Assembly: GCA_020854105.1 (NCBI GenBank)
Contig: JADZGB010000009.1
Location: forward strand, 1 to 64,000
From: Burkholderiales bacterium
GTDB lineage: Bacteria; Pseudomonadota; Gammaproteobacteria; Burkholderiales; SHXO01
Length of the DNA: 64,000 nt
Direction: 5' to 3'
Position 1 is the first letter of the stretch; every line of letters starts with the position of its first letter. The notes beneath the pieces were generated by a model. It was not told where the DNA came from, made no database searches, and saw nothing but the letters and a program-made list of their open reading frames with translations. A program made the position numbers and the translations under genes. Positions 46,152 through 56,459 of this stretch are shown here, piece by piece.

Positions 46152-48034
46152 GCACGCGTACGCTGGCACACGGCGAGCGCTGCCACATCGGGCGCGCCGC
46201 CTGGCTCACGCTGGTGCTCGTCATGGGCATGCTCGCCGCGCTGCCGGTCGGTGCGCAGTCGGGCGGCAGTGTGCTGGACCGGCTGCGCGGCATGGCCGGT
46301 GGCGCCGATACCCCGCAGTTCCTGCCGGTGGATCGCGCCTTCGCGGTCAAGGTCGAGGCCCTGGACGCCTCCACGCTGATCGCGTCCTTCGAGCCCGAGG
46401 ATGGCTACTATCTGTATCGGGACAAGTTCGCCTTCGCATTCGAGCCGCCGCTGCCCGGGGTGAGCGTACGCGCGGTGGAACTGCCGGCGGGCGAGGTGAA
46501 GGACGACCCGAATTTCGGCCGCACCGAAGTGTTCCACCGGCCGGTGCGGGCGGTGCTGCGCCTGCAGCGTGACGATGTGCGGACCCTGCCGGCGGCCCTG
46601 CAGGTCACCTACCAGGGATGCGCCGACGCCGGCCTGTGCTATCCCCCCGAGACGCGACGCTTCGACGTGGTGCTGGCTGCCGGAGGGAGCGCGGCGGGCG
46701 GTCCCGGTGCCGCCGCTGGTCTTCCTGCGGACGAGAGCTCGCGCATCGCCGGCATCCTGTCTTCCGGGAACACCTGGCTGGTGCTGGCGAGCTTCTTCGG
46801 GTTCGGGCTGCTGCTCGCCTTCACCCCCTGTGTGCTGCCGATGATCCCGATCCTGTCGGGGATCATCGTCGGCAAGGGGCACGCCGTGACCCGGCCGCAC
46901 GCCCTGGGCCTGTCCGCCGCCTACGTGATCGGAATGGCCGTCACCTACGCGGCGGCTGGCGTGGCCGCCGGGCTGTCGGGCACGCTGCTGTCGGGTGCAC
47001 TGCAGAACCCGTGGGTGCTCGGCGCATTCGCGCTGCTGTTCGTGGTGCTCGCCCTTTCCATGTTCGGGTTCTACGAATTGCAGTTTCCCTCCGGGCTGCA
47101 GAGCCGCCTCTCCGTCGCGAGCAACCGCTTCCGCGGTGGGACGCTGTGGGGCGTGTTCGCGATGGGGATCCTGTCCGCGCTCATCGTCGGGCCCTGCGTC
47201 GCGGCTCCGCTCGCTGGCGCGCTGCTCTACATCAACCAGACGCGCGACGCGGTCCTGGGCGGCGGCGCGCTGTTCGCCATGGCGCTGGGCATGGGCATGC
47301 CGCTGCTGGCGGTCGGTGTGTCCGCCGGCAGCCTGCTGCCCAGGGCGGGGGCGTGGATGCAGACGGTGAAGCGCTTCTTCGGCGTGGTTCTTCTCGGGAT
47401 GGCGATCTGGGTCGTGTCGCCGGTGATTCCGACCGTACTGCACATGCTGGCCTGGGCCACGCTGCTGATCGTCTCGGCCATCTTCCTGAGCGCGATCGAC
47501 CCGCTGCCGCACAATGCCGCTGGCCACCGCCGGCTGGGCAAGGGCCTCGGCGTCATCGCGCTGGTGCTCGGCATCGCCCTGCTGATCGGGGCTCTGGCCG
47601 GCGGGCGCGACCTGCTGCAGCCGCTCTCCGGGCTGCGGCTGGTGTCGGCGCTCGAGCATCCGGCCAAGGGACCGCGCTTCGAAAGGGTCTCCTCCGTTGC
47701 CGAACTGGAGCAGCGCTTGGCGCAGACCGGCGGTCGACCGGTGATGGTCGACTTCTATGCCGACTGGTGCATCTCATGCAAGGAGATGGAACGCTTCACT
47801 TTCAGCGATCCGGCCGTGCGTACGCGCATGGACCGCATGCTGCTGATCAAGGTCGATGTCACCCGCAACAGTGCGCAGGACCGGGCGCTGCTGGAACGGT
47901 TCAACCTGTTCGGACCGCCCGGCATCGTCTTCTTCGACCAGTCCGGCCGTGAGCTGCCCGGCCGGGTCATCGGCTTTCAGTCTGCGCGCCGGTTTGCCGG
48001 CTCGCTGGACGCAATCCTTCCACCGAGTTCATGA
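46148..48034 (+). CDS. dsbD: Thiol:disulfide interchange protein DsbD
   Basis: DsbD carries electrons from cytoplasmic thioredoxin to periplasmic disulfide isomerases and cytochrome c maturation factors. From the GTG at 46148 it has 628 residues. Domain order is signal peptide, periplasmic alpha domain with Cys158/Cys164 (CADAGLC), eight-helix beta domain with Cys228 (TPCVLP) and Cys350 (GPCVAAP), and thioredoxin-like gamma domain with Cys541-Cys544 (WCISC). All redox cysteines are present. The TlpA-like gene overlaps its stop by 4 nt. Confidence 0.96.
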   Translation: MSTRTLAHGERCHIGRAAWLTLVLVMGMLAALPVGAQSGGSVLDRLRGMAGGADTPQFLPVDRAFAVKVEALDASTLIASFEPEDGYYLYRDKFAFAFEPPLPGVSVRAVELPAGEVKDDPNFGRTEVFHRPVRAVLRLQRDDVRTLPAALQVTYQGCADAGLCYPPETRRFDVVLAAGGSAAGGPGAAAGLPADESSRIAGILSSGNTWLVLASFFGFGLLLAFTPCVLPMIPILSGIIVGKGHAVTRPHALGLSAAYVIGMAVTYAAAGVAAGLSGTLLSGALQNPWVLGAFALLFVVLALSMFGFYELQFPSGLQSRLSVASNRFRGGTLWGVFAMGILSALIVGPCVAAPLAGALLYINQTRDAVLGGGALFAMALGMGMPLLAVGVSAGSLLPRAGAWMQTVKRFFGVVLLGMAIWVVSPVIPTVLHMLAWATLLIVSAIFLSAIDPLPHNAAGHRRLGKGLGVIALVLGIALLIGALAGGRDLLQPLSGLRLVSALEHPAKGPRFERVSSVAELEQRLAQTGGRPVMVDFYADWCISCKEMERFTFSDPAVRTRMDRMLLIKVDVTRNSAQDRALLERFNLFGPPGIVFFDQSGRELPGRVIGFQSARRFAGSLDAILPPSS

Positions 48035-48558
48035 ACAGAGCTACCCATCTCGCCATTCTCGTCGGCGCCGCAGCGGTCTCGCTGGCGGCCGGCTGGTTCC
48101 TGCACCCGGCCAATCGCGGGCCCGATCTCCCGCCCGGTGCAGACAAGGTGCTGATGCAAGTGTCGATGCCGGATCTGTCCGGCCAGAATCAGGGCATGGC
48201 GCAGTGGAAGGGCAAGGTGGTGCTGGTGAATTTCTGGGCCACCTGGTGCGCGCCGTGCCGCGAGGAGATCCCGCTGCTCGTGAAGAAGCAAACGGAGCTG
48301 GGCGCCAGCGGACTGCAGGTGGTCGGCATCGCCGTGGATCAGGCGGACAAGGTCAGGCAGTTCGCCGCCGAAATGGGCATCAACTACCCGGTTCTCATCG
48401 GCGACACCGAAGCGATCGATCTCGGGCGGGCGGTCGGAAACGAACTGGGCGGGCTGCCCTATACGCTCGTGGTCGATCGCTCGGGGCGCATCGCCCGCAC
48501 CGAGCTGGGGACGCTGTCCGAGGACAAGATCGAGGATCTGGTTCGTCCACTGCTCTAG
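48031..48558 (+). CDS. TlpA/ResA-like thiol-disulfide oxidoreductase
   Basis: A membrane-anchored or exported thioredoxin-fold protein of 175 residues. It has an N-terminal signal anchor (residues 5-24) and an active site Cys73-Cys76 in FWATWCAPCREEIP, and the cis-Pro stretch GLPYTLVVDRSGRI. Overlap with dsbD by 4 nt (ATGA) suggests that DsbD keeps it reduced, for cytochrome c or other periplasmic thiols. Confidence 0.93.
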   Translation: MNRATHLAILVGAAAVSLAAGWFLHPANRGPDLPPGADKVLMQVSMPDLSGQNQGMAQWKGKVVLVNFWATWCAPCREEIPLLVKKQTELGASGLQVVGIAVDQADKVRQFAAEMGINYPVLIGDTEAIDLGRAVGNELGGLPYTLVVDRSGRIARTELGTLSEDKIEDLVRPLL

Positions 48559-48758
48559 TCCTCCTGCGTAGTCCGGCGAAAAAGCGGCGATCTGCTTGCG
48601 ATCCGCCCGCAAGTTTCCGTATCCGCTGCCGTTCGTGCGGGTACCCCGGGCGCCGCGTCGTGCAGGGGGCGGCGAGGCCCGGCGCGGGGCGCCGACCGAC
48701 CGGTCAACTTCGGTGATCTCCTGGACAAAATGATGCCAGCTGCGGCAAACTTGCCGAC

Positions 48759-49238
48759 ATGACAACCCCAAGAACACCGGGGAGAGGCGCGAACGTGCTG
48801 CGGATTCTCGTGGTGCACGGTCCCAATCTCAATCTCCTCGGTACCCGCGAGCCGTCCATCTACGGCGCGGACAATCTCGATCAGATCAACCAACGACTGC
48901 GAACGCGCGCCCAGGCCGGCGGTGCGGAACTGGTCGCCTTCCAGAGCAATACCGAGGGGATCCTCGTCGATCGCCTCCAGGAAGCCGGGCGCGATGGCAC
49001 CGGCTTCGTCATCATCAATCCGGGTGCCTACACGCATACCAGCGTCGCGATGCGCGACGCCCTGTCTGCAGTGAAGATTCCTTTCATCGAAGTGCACCTG
49101 TCGAATGTCTTCGCCCGCGAGTCTTTCCGCCATCATTCCTATTTCACGGATATCGCCGTGGGCATGGTCTGCGGACTCGGCGCGAAGGGCTATGAACTGG
49201 CCCTGGAGTACGCGCTGCAGGCCGGAGAGAGGAGCTGA
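48759..49238 (+). CDS. aroQ: 3-dehydroquinate dehydratase, type II
   Basis: The enzyme forms 3-dehydroshikimate in the shikimate pathway. The product has 159 residues. Type II blocks are intact: [19 protein letters not shown] (Tyr as catalytic base), [37 protein letters not shown] at 48795 (VLRILVV) would give the classical length; the ATG at 48759 adds 12 polar residues. AroQ just before accB-accC is frequent in Proteobacteria. Confidence 0.95.
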   Translation: MTTPRTPGRGANVLRILVVHGPNLNLLGTREPSIYGADNLDQINQRLRTRAQAGGAELVAFQSNTEGILVDRLQEAGRDGTGFVIINPGAYTHTSVAMRDALSAVKIPFIEVHLSNVFARESFRHHSYFTDIAVGMVCGLGAKGYELALEYALQAGERS

Positions 49239-49241
49239 TCA

Positions 49242-49688
49242 ATGGATCTGCGCAAGCTCAAGAAGCTGATCGATCTGGTCCAGGAGTCCGGAATCGCGGA
49301 ACTGGAAGTGACCGAGGGCGAGGAGAAGGTGCGCATTGCCCGGGTGGGTCAGGCTGGCCAGTTCATGGCTGCACCCCCGCCGGCGGTGATGCATCCGCCC
49401 GCCGCGCCGGTTCTCGCCGCCCCCGCGGCCGTCCCGGCAGAGGACAAGATCGAGGGGCACGTGGTGAAATCACCCATGGTCGGCACCTTCTACCGCGCGC
49501 CGTCCCCGGGCGCCAAGACGTTCGTCGAGATGGGCGACAAGGTGAGCCCGGGCGATACCCTGTGCATCATCGAAGCCATGAAGCTGCTCAACGAGATCGA
49601 GGCGGACCACGGCGGCACCATCAAGGAGGTGTACGCCGAGAACGGCCAGCCGGTCGAGTACGGCGAGCCGCTGTTCCTGATCGTCTGA
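49242..49688 (+). CDS. accB: Biotin carboxyl carrier protein of acetyl-CoA carboxylase
   Basis: AccB carries the biotin of acetyl-CoA carboxylase, the first step of fatty-acid synthesis. The product has 148 residues: an N-terminal helical part ([20 protein letters not shown]), an Ala/Pro-rich linker near 43-67, and the biotinyl domain with Lys114 in [10 protein letters not shown]. It starts 3 nt after aroQ and precedes accC by 88 nt. Confidence 0.97.
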   Translation: MDLRKLKKLIDLVQESGIAELEVTEGEEKVRIARVGQAGQFMAAPPPAVMHPPAAPVLAAPAAVPAEDKIEGHVVKSPMVGTFYRAPSPGAKTFVEMGDKVSPGDTLCIIEAMKLLNEIEADHGGTIKEVYAENGQPVEYGEPLFLIV

Positions 49689-49776
49689 TCGGGGCCCTTT
49701 CCGGTCAACGGTGCCTGGGCGCACGCCTGCCGGGTCGACCCGCGCCACACGCCAGTGCTAGGAGCATGATCCTCAA

Positions 49777-51132
49777 GTGTTCGAAAAGATCCTGATCGCC
49801 AATCGCGGCGAGATCGCCCTGCGGGTTCAGCGGGCCTGCCGGGAACTGGGCGTCAAGACCGTGGCAGTGCATTCCGAGGCCGATTCCGGCGCGAAGTACG
49901 TGCGCCTGGCGGACGAATCGGTCTGCATCGGCCCGGCACCCTCCGGGCAGAGCTACCTCAACATTCCCGCCATCATCAGCGCGGCCGAGGTGACTGACGC
50001 GGAGGCGATCCACCCTGGCTACGGGTTTCTCTCGGAGAACGCGGACTTTGCCGAGCGCGTCGAGAAGAGCGGCTTCGTCTTCATCGGCCCCCGGCCGGAG
50101 ACGATCCGCATGATGGGTGACAAGGTCAGTGCCAAGCACGCCATGATCAAGGCCGGCGTGCCGGTGGTGCCCGGCTCCGACGGGCCGCTGCCGGAATCGC
50201 CCGAGGACATCATCAAGATCGCGCGTGCGGTCGGCTATCCGGTGATCGTCAAGGCGGCCGGCGGAGGCGGCGGGCGCGGCATGCGCGTGGTGCACACGGA
50301 AGCCGCGCTGCTCAATGCCGTGACGATGACGCGCACCGAGGCGCAGAGCGCCTTCGGCAATCCCACCGTGTATCTGGAGAAGTTTCTGGAGAATCCACGG
50401 CACGTGGAGATCCAGGTGCTGGCCGACTCGCACCGAAATGCCGTGTACCTGGGCGACCGCGACTGCTCCATGCAGCGGCGCCACCAGAAGATCATCGAGG
50501 AGGCGCCGGCTCCGCTGATCTCCCCGCGCCTGAAGTCGCGCATCGGCGAGCGCTGCGCGGATGCCTGCCGCAAGATCGGCTATCGCGGCGCCGGCACGTT
50601 CGAGTTCCTGTTCGAGAAGGACGAGTTCTACTTCATCGAGATGAACACGCGCGTGCAGGTCGAGCATCCGGTGACCGAGATGATCACCGGCATCGACATT
50701 GTTCAGGCGCAGATCATGGTGGCAGCCGGGCAGAAGCTTCCGTTCCGCCAGCGCGACATCCAGTTCCGCGGCCACTCGGTGGAATGCCGCATCAACGCCG
50801 AGCATCCGTACAAGTTCACGCCGTCGCCCGGCCGCATCTCGGCCTTCCACGCGCCGGGCGGACCCGGCATCCGGGTCGACTCGCACGTGTACGCCAACTA
50901 CCTGGTGCCGCCCAACTACGATTCGCTGGTGGCAAAGGTGATCTCGTGGGCCGACACCCGCGAGAAGGCCATCGCCAAGATGCGCATCGCGCTGTCCGAG
51001 ATGGTCGTAGAGGGCATCCAGACCAATCTGCCGCTGCACCAGGAACTGATGCTCGATTCGGCCTTCGCGCGCGGCGGCACCAATATCCATTATCTCGAAG
51101 AGAAACTGGCGAAGCAGAACCGGCCTGACTGA
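49777..51132 (+). CDS. accC: Biotin carboxylase of acetyl-CoA carboxylase
   Basis: AccC carboxylates biotin on AccB with ATP and bicarbonate. The product has 451 residues, normal length, with the ATP-grasp glycine loop [47 protein letters not shown] (catalytic Glu/Arg site) and RINAEHP. accB and accC form the classical unit; prmA follows after 24 nt. Confidence 0.97.
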   Translation: MFEKILIANRGEIALRVQRACRELGVKTVAVHSEADSGAKYVRLADESVCIGPAPSGQSYLNIPAIISAAEVTDAEAIHPGYGFLSENADFAERVEKSGFVFIGPRPETIRMMGDKVSAKHAMIKAGVPVVPGSDGPLPESPEDIIKIARAVGYPVIVKAAGGGGGRGMRVVHTEAALLNAVTMTRTEAQSAFGNPTVYLEKFLENPRHVEIQVLADSHRNAVYLGDRDCSMQRRHQKIIEEAPAPLISPRLKSRIGERCADACRKIGYRGAGTFEFLFEKDEFYFIEMNTRVQVEHPVTEMITGIDIVQAQIMVAAGQKLPFRQRDIQFRGHSVECRINAEHPYKFTPSPGRISAFHAPGGPGIRVDSHVYANYLVPPNYDSLVAKVISWADTREKAIAKMRIALSEMVVEGIQTNLPLHQELMLDSAFARGGTNIHYLEEKLAKQNRPD

Positions 51133-51156
51133 CGCCGGGTACGGTCGGAGGATAGC

Positions 51157-52044
51157 GTGGCCTGGCTGCAGGTGAGCTTCGAGGTGGCGGTGCCCGAGCC
51201 CGAAGCCGTGGCGGATGCCCTGCTGGCGGCAGGCGCGGTGTCGATCGACCTCGCCGATGCGGATGCCGGCACCGATGGCGAGCTGCCGCTGTTCGGCGAG
51301 CCGGGTGCGGACGTGGCGAACTGGCCGCGCCAGCGCCTCGGAGCGCTGTTCCCGGAAGACATCGACGTGCGCGCGGCGGTGACCGATGCGTTCCATGGAC
51401 TCGGCGTCACGCCCCCGGACATGGAGATCGAAGCGATACCCGAACAGGACTGGGTGCGCGCGACGCAACAGCAGTTCGGACCCATCCGCATCAGCGAGCG
51501 TCTGTGGATCGTGCCGTCCTGGTCCGAGGCGCCGGATCCCGATGCGATCAACCTCAGGCTCGACCCCGGGCTGGCCTTCGGCACCGGCAGCCATCCGACC
51601 ACCGCGCAGTGCCTGCGCTGGCTGGAGTCCAACCTGCCCGCGGGGGCGAGCCTCGTCGACTACGGCTGCGGAAGCGGCGTGCTCGGCATCGCGGCCAGAC
51701 GGCTGGGCGCGCGCCGCGTGGTGGCCGTGGACATCGATCCGGCCGCCCTGGCGGCCACGCGCGACAATGCCGCGCTGAATGCCGTGGACATCGAGGTCGC
51801 GGACACCGCGGCGGTGGAGCCGGGATCCTACGATGTCGTCATGGCCAACATCCTGTCCAATCCGCTGAAGGTGCTCGCCCCGCTGCTCTCGTCGCTGGTG
51901 CGCGCGGACGGCTGGCTGGTGCTCGCCGGCATCCTGAGCAGCCAGGCGCAGGACGTGGCCCAGGCCTACCGGCCCTGGTTCGATCTCGCGCCTGCGTCCG
52001 AATCCGACGGCTGGACCTGCCTGTCCGGGCGCCGCAAGCGGTAG
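51157..52044 (+). CDS. prmA: Ribosomal protein L11 methyltransferase
   Basis: PrmA trimethylates lysines and the N-terminus of ribosomal protein L11. The product has 295 residues from a GTG. An N-terminal substrate domain (EQDWVRATQQQFGPIRI) precedes a SAM-dependent methyltransferase fold: FGTGSHPTTAQCLRWLE, motif I VDYGCGSGVLGIAA, and the MANILSNPL motif. The accC-prmA order is usual for Beta- and Gammaproteobacteria. Confidence 0.95.
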   Translation: MAWLQVSFEVAVPEPEAVADALLAAGAVSIDLADADAGTDGELPLFGEPGADVANWPRQRLGALFPEDIDVRAAVTDAFHGLGVTPPDMEIEAIPEQDWVRATQQQFGPIRISERLWIVPSWSEAPDPDAINLRLDPGLAFGTGSHPTTAQCLRWLESNLPAGASLVDYGCGSGVLGIAARRLGARRVVAVDIDPAALAATRDNAALNAVDIEVADTAAVEPGSYDVVMANILSNPLKVLAPLLSSLVRADGWLVLAGILSSQAQDVAQAYRPWFDLAPASESDGWTCLSGRRKR

Positions 52045-52077
52045 ACTCGCGACAGGTTCCGTCAAGCCGCCGGCATC

Positions 52078-53388
52078 ATGTACACCCGCTGTCCCCATTG
52101 CGCCACGGTCTTCCGCGTCACGCCCCAGCAGCTCCAGGCATCGAGCGGGCAGGTGAAATGCGGCCGATGCCATGCGCAATTCGACGCCTTCACCTCGCTC
52201 GCGGCAACGCTCACCGGTGCGCCCGCCCAGACCCCGGTCCAGCCTGCACAGACGGCGCATGCAATCGACGGGAGCGGTACACCTGGCAGCCCTGCGGCGG
52301 CTGCTTTCGCGTCGAAGGCGGCAACCGGGCCGCTGCCTTCGCCCTCGGCGGCACAGGCTGCGGCCGACCCCCAGACTGCAACCGACCCCCGGACTGCAAC
52401 CGACCTCCACGCGGCCGAGGATCCCGTCGCTGCATACGTGCACCGATACGGTGGTCCGCGCGCCACCGAGGAGGGCAGGGTGCACCTCGATCATCAGGAG
52501 GACGACTACGAGGAGATCGACGGTGTGCCCGCAACACCGGCCTCGTCGGTGGACCAGTTCGCCGATTCGTTGCGCGTGCTCCAGACCGTGGCCAGGCTGA
52601 CCCTGGAGGTGGACGAGACGCGTCGCGGGCCGCACGCCGACCAGCCGTGGGTGGAGGCGGCCACCGATGCGCCCGACATTTCTCCCCACGGTGCGCAGGA
52701 TCCGCACGCCTGGACAGACGGGGATGAACGCGCGCTCGAGGAGGAGGCGTCAGCCGCGCCTGGCACGGCGCTCTGGGATGCCGACCCGGAGGCGGCCGAT
52801 CGCACCGAGGAGATCGCGCTGGCGCCGCCGCCTCCGGCTGTGCCGGAGCCGGCACAGCCGGTCCTGACGGTGCCCGCCGCCCTGCTCGAGAACGGCGCCG
52901 CGCCGGTGCATCGGCGCGGTCCCTGGATGGCCGGCATTACGGCACTGGCGCTGGTGCTCGCGCTGCAGGCGGTATGGTGGTTCGCCTCGCCGGCGGCGCG
53001 CGCCCTGCCCGGCACGCGGTCCGCGCTCGAAGGCGTGTGCGCACTGCTGGGCTGCGATGTCGCGCTCCCCCAGTTGCCCGAGCAGCTCTTCATCGAGGCG
53101 TCCGACCTGCAGCTGCTGGACGTGGCGCGGCCGCACGAAGTACTGCTCACCGCCCAGGTACGCAATCGTGCCGCTGTCGCACAGCAGCTGCCGTGGATCG
53201 AGCTGACGCTGACCGGCACCTCCAACCAGGTCGTGGGCCGGCGCGTGCTGCGGCCCTCGGACTACCTGGATGCTTCGCAGCGCGAGCGGCGCGGCATCGC
53301 GGGGAACGAAGAGATCGCGATCCGGCTCTATCTCCACACCGGCGAGTTGCGCGCGGCCGGATACCGTCTCTACCTGTTTTTCGGATAG
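52078..53388 (+). CDS. Zinc-ribbon and DUF3426 membrane protein
   Basis: A protein of 436 residues with an N-terminal MJ0042 zinc ribbon (CPHCATVFRV and CGRCHAQFDAF), a long low-complexity acidic and Pro/Ala-rich linker (about 45-270), one transmembrane helix near 283-302 (GITALALVLALQAVWW), and a C-terminal DUF3426 domain. Such genes lie between prmA and other housekeeping genes in Betaproteobacteria. Function unknown. An 18-bp tandem repeat lies in the linker. gcvT starts 5 nt downstream. Confidence 0.87.
   Translation: MYTRCPHCATVFRVTPQQLQASSGQVKCGRCHAQFDAFTSLAATLTGAPAQTPVQPAQTAHAIDGSGTPGSPAAAAFASKAATGPLPSPSAAQAAADPQTATDPRTATDLHAAEDPVAAYVHRYGGPRATEEGRVHLDHQEDDYEEIDGVPATPASSVDQFADSLRVLQTVARLTLEVDETRRGPHADQPWVEAATDAPDISPHGAQDPHAWTDGDERALEEEASAAPGTALWDADPEAADRTEEIALAPPPPAVPEPAQPVLTVPAALLENGAAPVHRRGPWMAGITALALVLALQAVWWFASPAARALPGTRSALEGVCALLGCDVALPQLPEQLFIEASDLQLLDVARPHEVLLTAQVRNRAAVAQQLPWIELTLTGTSNQVVGRRVLRPSDYLDASQRERRGIAGNEEIAIRLYLHTGELRAAGYRLYLFFG
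52366..52401 (+). repeat. Two 18-bp tandem repeats in the DUF3426 gene linker
   Basis: GACCCCCAGACTGCAACC is followed directly by GACCCCCGGACTGCAACC (one difference), and a third partial unit follows. They encode DPQTAT and DPRTAT in the low-complexity linker. Confidence 0.85.
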
Positions 53389-53392
53389 CAGC

Positions 53393-54493
53393 ATGGCCAT
53401 CGAACTCCAGCGCACTGCGCTGCACGCCGAACATCTCGCCGCCGGGGCCCGCCTGATCGACTTCGGCGGATGGGAGATGCCCCTGCATTACGGCTCGCAG
53501 ATCGACGAGCATCATCACGTGCGGCGCACTGCCGGAATGTTCGACGTCTCGCACATGCTGGCGATCGATATCGAGGGTGCACGGGCGCGCGATTTCCTGC
53601 GCGGGCTGCTCGCCAACGACGTCGCCAGGCTCGCCCAGCCCGGAGCCGCGCTCTACTCCTGCATGCTGAACGAGAGCGGTGGGGTGATCGACGATCTCAT
53701 CGTCTACCTGCGCGCGCCCGAGCGCTACCGCGTGGTGGTCAACGCCGGCACCGCGGACAGGGATCTGGCGTGGATGCGCGAACGGGTCCGGCCGTTCGAT
53801 GCCGATGCCGTGCTCACGCCGCGCCGCGACCTCGCGATACTGGCACTGCAGGGTCCCGAAGCGCGCGCCCGGTTCTGGTCCGCGGTTCCAAGCTTGCGCG
53901 CGGCAGCCGAACCGCTGGCGCCGTTCCGGTGCGCCGAGAGCGGCACGGCGTTCATCGCCCGCACCGGCTACACGGGCGAGGATGGCTACGAGGTGATGGT
54001 GCCGGCCGGCGAGGTCGTCGCGCTCTGGCGCGCACTGCGCGGCGCGGGCTTCGCGCCATGCGGCCTGGGCGCGCGCGACACCCTGCGCCTGGAAGCGGGC
54101 ATGGCGCTGTACGGGCAGGACATGGACGAGAGCGTGACGCCGATGGAAGCCGGTCTGGCGTGGACCGTGGCGCTCGACGACGCACGGGACTTCCTCGGCC
54201 GTGGCGCACTGGAGCAGCGCAGCCCGCGCTTCCACGCGCATGGTCTGGTGCTGCGCGACAAGGGCGTGCTGCGTGCCCACCAGCAGGTGCGCACCGCACA
54301 CGGCGAGGGCGAGATCACCAGCGGCTCGTTCGCGCCCACGCTCGGCATGTCGATCGCGCTCGCCCGCCTGCCGCGGGGGACGGCGAGCGGCGAGGGCGTG
54401 CAGGTGTGCATCCGCGACCGGTGGCTGGATGCGCGGGTAGTAAGATATCCGTTCGTGCGCAGAGGCAGGTCTCTGCTCGACACGGCGCAATGA
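53393..54493 (+). CDS. gcvT: Glycine cleavage system T protein (aminomethyltransferase)
   Basis: GcvT releases ammonia from the aminomethyl-lipoyl arm of GcvH and makes methylene-tetrahydrofolate. The product has 366 residues with [21 protein letters not shown] at the N-terminus (read in parts), [21 protein letters not shown] and [13 protein letters not shown]. It begins 5 nt after the DUF3426 gene, so no glycine riboswitch leader is present in front of this operon copy. Confidence 0.96.
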   Translation: MAIELQRTALHAEHLAAGARLIDFGGWEMPLHYGSQIDEHHHVRRTAGMFDVSHMLAIDIEGARARDFLRGLLANDVARLAQPGAALYSCMLNESGGVIDDLIVYLRAPERYRVVVNAGTADRDLAWMRERVRPFDADAVLTPRRDLAILALQGPEARARFWSAVPSLRAAAEPLAPFRCAESGTAFIARTGYTGEDGYEVMVPAGEVVALWRALRGAGFAPCGLGARDTLRLEAGMALYGQDMDESVTPMEAGLAWTVALDDARDFLGRGALEQRSPRFHAHGLVLRDKGVLRAHQQVRTAHGEGEITSGSFAPTLGMSIALARLPRGTASGEGVQVCIRDRWLDARVVRYPFVRRGRSLLDTAQ

Positions 54494-54545
54494 TCGCGGC
54501 AACGCGAGGCAGCGGTCCGCTGCACATCAGACGGGAGAGCAGTAC

Positions 54546-54935
54546 ATGGAAGTCGCGCAGGATCTCAGATATGCCCGGACGCACGAGTGGGCGCGCCTGG
54601 AGGCCGACGGCAGCGTCACGGTCGGCATCACCGATCACGCCCAGGAACTGCTCGGCGACCTCGTCTTCGTCGAGACGCCCCAGGTCGGCAGGCGCTTCGC
54701 GCAGGGGCAGGAATGCGGGGTGGTGGAGTCGGTGAAGGCCGCATCGGACATCTACGCACCGGTGTCCGGTGAGGTGATCGCGGTCAACGAGGAACTCGCG
54801 GCTAGCCCCGAGAAGATCAACCAGGACGCGTATGCCGCCTGGATCTTCCGCATCACGCCGGCCGATCCGGGAGAACTGTCTGCTCTCATGGACGCAGCCG
54901 CCTATGCAGGCATGATCGACGCCGGCCAGGGCTGA
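54546..54935 (+). CDS. gcvH: Glycine cleavage system H protein
   Basis: The lipoyl carrier protein of the complex, 129 residues. The lipoyl lysine is Lys64 in [10 protein letters not shown], with [20 protein letters not shown] upstream (read in parts). A GGAGAGCAGTAC stretch before the ATG provides a ribosome site. It follows gcvT by 52 nt and precedes gcvPA by 7 nt. Confidence 0.97.
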   Translation: MEVAQDLRYARTHEWARLEADGSVTVGITDHAQELLGDLVFVETPQVGRRFAQGQECGVVESVKAASDIYAPVSGEVIAVNEELAASPEKINQDAYAAWIFRITPADPGELSALMDAAAYAGMIDAGQG

Positions 54936-54942
54936 CATCGTC

Positions 54943-56310
54943 ATGCCGTTCATTCCCCACACCGCCGAGGATGTCCGTCGCATGCTCGATGCCATCGGGG
55001 TGCCCGGGATCGACGATCTGTTCGACGAGATCCCGGCGACGCTGAAGGACGTGCAGCTGCCGCGAGTGCCTGCCGGCGCGCGCGAGATGGAGATCACCCG
55101 CCTGATGCAGGCGCGGGCAGCGCAGGACGGGCGCTGGTCCAGCTTCATCGGCGCCGGCGCCTACGAGCACTACGTTCCTGCCGCCGTGTGGCAGATCGTC
55201 ACGCGCGGCGAGTTCTATTCCGCCTATACCCCCTACCAGGCGGAGGCCAGCCAGGGCACCCTGCAGCTGCTCTACGAGTACCAGTCGATGATCGCCGGTC
55301 TGACCGGTCTGGATGCGGCCAACGCCAGCCTGTACGACGGCGCCTCCGCGCTGGCCGAGGCGGTGCTCATGGCGGTGCGCCTGCACAAGTCCTCGCGCCG
55401 CGTGCTGCTGCCGGCGAGCCTGCATCCGCACTATGCGGCCACGGTGCGAACCATCGTCTCGAGCCAGGGTGTGGAACTGGTGACCCTGCCCTGGTGCCCG
55501 CAGCGCGGCACGCTTGCCCTGCAGGCGCTGGACGGACTCGACGATCACGGCGCCGCCGCGCTGGTGATCGCCCAGCCCAATGCTCTCGGGGCCCTCGAGG
55601 ACGTGCACGCGCTTACCGACTGGGCCCATGCGCACGGAATGCTCGCGATCGCGCTGGTCAACCCCGTGGCGCTGGCGCTGCTCGCTCCGCCCGGTCAGTG
55701 GGGCGCACGGGGCGCGGACATCGCGGTGGGCGAGGGGCAGCCGCTGGGCGTGCCATTGTCGGCCGGCGGACCGTACTTCGGCTTCATGACCTGCCGGGGC
55801 GCCCACGTGCGCCAGATGCCCGGCCGCATCGCCGGCCGCACGGTGGACGCGACCGGTGCGCCGGGATTCACGCTCACGCTGCAGGCGCGCGAGCAGCACA
55901 TCCGCCGCTCCAAGGCGACCTCGAACATCTGCACCAACCAGGGCCTCGTGGTGGCCGCCGCCACCGTGCACATGGCGCTGCTCGGGCCGGCTGGACTGCA
56001 GCGCGTGGCGCGCGCGTCCCATGCCGGCCTGCAGCGGCTGATCGCGTTGCTCCGCCCGCTGGGCGTGCGGCCACGCTTCGCGGCGCCCTGCTTCCACGAG
56101 ACCGTGCTCGATCTGGGCGTGCCCGTGCAGCCTGTCCTCGATGCGATGCGCGAGCGCGGCATCCTGGGCGGACTGCATCTCGCGCCCTGGTCGGGCGAGC
56201 TGCACGAAGCGCTTCTGGTCTGTGTGACGGAGACCAAGACCGAGGCCGATCTCGACGACTACGTGCAGGCGATGTCTGCTGCGCTCGCGCACGCACGACA
56301 CCCGGCCTGA
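54943..56310 (+). CDS. gcvPA: Glycine dehydrogenase (decarboxylating) subunit 1
   Basis: The N-terminal half of the PLP P-protein as a separate subunit, 455 residues. Family blocks include [37 protein letters not shown] and [21 protein letters not shown]-protein is one chain of about 950 residues in many Proteobacteria; the two-subunit form seen here is typical of Gram-positive and some proteobacterial lineages. A 44-nt spacer then carries the tpx-like stub with a strong ribosome site. Confidence 0.96.
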   Translation: MPFIPHTAEDVRRMLDAIGVPGIDDLFDEIPATLKDVQLPRVPAGAREMEITRLMQARAAQDGRWSSFIGAGAYEHYVPAAVWQIVTRGEFYSAYTPYQAEASQGTLQLLYEYQSMIAGLTGLDAANASLYDGASALAEAVLMAVRLHKSSRRVLLPASLHPHYAATVRTIVSSQGVELVTLPWCPQRGTLALQALDGLDDHGAAALVIAQPNALGALEDVHALTDWAHAHGMLAIALVNPVALALLAPPGQWGARGADIAVGEGQPLGVPLSAGGPYFGFMTCRGAHVRQMPGRIAGRTVDATGAPGFTLTLQAREQHIRRSKATSNICTNQGLVVAAATVHMALLGPAGLQRVARASHAGLQRLIALLRPLGVRPRFAAPCFHETVLDLGVPVQPVLDAMRERGILGGLHLAPWSGELHEALLVCVTETKTEADLDDYVQAMSAALAHARHPA

Positions 56311-56354
56311 AACCATTGCGCACGCCTCATCAGACACGAAAAAGGAGAACATCG

Positions 56355-56429
56355 ATGGCAACCGTGACCCTCGAGGGCAACCCCGTTCCGGTGGTGGGCG
56401 AGCTGGCCGCGCTCGCGGCCCTGCAGTAG
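56355..56429 (+). pseudogene. tpx (thiol peroxidase) 5' remnant, 24-residue ORF
   Basis: A 24-residue ORF with an excellent ribosome site (AAAGGAGAACATCG before ATG) starts MATVTLEGNPVPVVGEL, which closely resembles the conserved N-terminus of bacterial thiol peroxidase Tpx. It then changes to ALAALQ and stops, before any catalytic Cys could appear. I infer that tpx once stood here and that its body was deleted, leaving the start. It could still be translated as a short peptide that couples to gcvPB, which begins 30 nt downstream. Confidence 0.6.
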
Positions 56430-56459
56430 GGCCCGGGCGGATCGTAGGGAACTCTTCGC

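Noticed and set aside
49705..52707. 1000-codon antisense frame across accC and prmA
   Set aside because: It is the complement of two well-conserved genes and has low-complexity His/Arg-rich composition.
53389..54545. Glycine riboswitch ahead of gcvT or gcvH
   Set aside because: gcvT begins 5 nt after the preceding gene and the 52-nt gcvT-gcvH gap is too short for the aptamer.
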